Below the pieces are notes generated by a model that saw only the letters and a list, made by a program, of their open reading frames with translations, was not told the DNA's origin and did not search any database. Both the position numbers and the translations under genes were made by a program. 22,124 bases of DNA, taken from positions 1-22,124 of the forward strand of contig JAJYUO010000005.1 in the NCBI GenBank assembly GCA_021792485.1. The letters run 5' to 3'. Below, piece by piece: positions 21,743 through 22,124 of the stretch. The number at the start of each line of letters is the position of its first letter. The first letter of the stretch is position 1. This DNA comes from Thermoplasmata archaeon (GTDB lineage Archaea; Thermoplasmatota; Thermoplasmata; Lutacidiplasmatales; UBA184).

Positions 21743-22124
21743 CTACCGCTTGAGCACGCACGTCATGCAGTGCGCGCCGCCGTATCCGCCCGTGATCTCG
21801 CGCAGGCTGAGCGGCGTGGCTTCGACCCCATGATCGCGCAGCGCGGCCACGTGCGGGAAGAACTCGTTGCGTTCGTTCAGCTCCGCACGCTCCTTGCGCG
21901 CCAGTCGGAGCAGCCCCCCGTAGCGACGGGGATCCGCCCGGGCGCTCTGGGCGAGGGTCGTCAGCACCCGGTCGATCTCCTGTTCGACCTCGACCGCGAG
22001 GATGTGGCGGTCCTTCAGGCAGAGGAAGTTGGATGCGTAGCTCATCTGCTCGAGCGTCGAGATCGGGATGACGTCGAAGCGCTTCGTCTTCAGGTACTCG
22101 GCCAACGACACGGTCTTCGGCTCG
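21743..22124 (-). CDS. arginine deiminase / amidinotransferase family enzyme, C-terminal part (cut by window end)
   Basis: About 127 C-terminal residues of a guanidino-group-modifying enzyme; the frame stays open to the window edge, so the N-terminus is missing from view. Visible elements are SLAEYLKTKRFDVIPIS, EQMSYASNFLCLKDRHILAV (a pattern like SNFLxL in arginine deiminases), REITGGYGGAHCMTC, and the end VLKR. The Cys in GGAHCMT sits in the position of the catalytic nucleophile of the superfamily, about 9 residues from the C-terminus, as in arginine deiminase. The substrate (arginine, agmatine or another guanidine compound) cannot be settled without the N-terminal half. A stem-loop follows the stop. 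Confidence 0.78.
   Translation of the reverse strand, partial: EPKTVSLAEYLKTKRFDVIPISTLEQMSYASNFLCLKDRHILAVEVEQEIDRVLTTLAQSARADPRRYGGLLRLARKERAELNERNEFFPHVAALRDHGVEATPLSLREITGGYGGAHCMTCVLKR

Overview
The window reads as chromosomal DNA of a high-G+C archaeon, most likely a member of the Thermoplasmatota. The archaeal call rests on RNA polymerase subunit K (RpoK), ribosomal protein L40e, archease, an archaeal translin, TATA-box promoters and TrmI. The Thermoplasmatota call is softer. It rests on a solitary 5S rRNA gene (rRNA genes are unlinked in that lineage), a tricorn-factor-like M1 aminopeptidase and a DUF3198-like membrane protein. I see no transposase, phage gene, CRISPR array or integrase, so this is core genome rather than an island.

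Layout. 1-2710: an M1 aminopeptidase on the minus strand, divergent from a 5S rRNA gene. 2897-6383: a six-helix membrane protein, endonuclease IV, a transketolase C-half protein and a transaldolase. 6430-8136: an overlapping DUF357-translin-mtnP operon, converging on rpoK. 8535-10469: a MthK-like K+ channel, an unrecognised minus-strand protein and tRNA-Gly(GCC). 10646-13658: trmI with an overlapping 7-helix membrane protein, a DUF3198-like protein and a COG3375-like GNAT protein. 13704-18057: a DUF4129, small membrane protein, DUF58, multi-pass membrane protein and MoxR ATPase module. 18109-20195: a serA and class V aminotransferase pair. 20200-21453: archease and a GT2 glycosyltransferase, divergent from one palindromic TATA box. 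21463-22124: L40e and the C-terminal part of an arginine-deiminase-family enzyme that runs off the window.

Expression. The genes follow two clear patterns. Genes that open a transcription unit mostly have an A/T-rich TATA-like box centred about 24-27 bp upstream of the ATG or GTG, which implies leaderless mRNAs. Genes inside operons start at GTGA or ATGA overlaps, or rarely behind a GGAGG. About half of all starts are GTG.

Candidates for unusual biology: (1) the DUF4129/DUF58/MoxR membrane module, with a sequon-rich outer loop and a degenerate MIDAS; (2) an orphan transketolase C-half whose expected catalytic His and nearby residues are replaced; (3) the DUF357-translin-mtnP operon, linking an RNA-binding or nuclease family to adenine salvage; (4) the single GTTTAAAC box placed to drive two leaderless genes in opposite directions; (5) two G+C-rich intergenic stretches with inverted repeats that could be structured RNAs.
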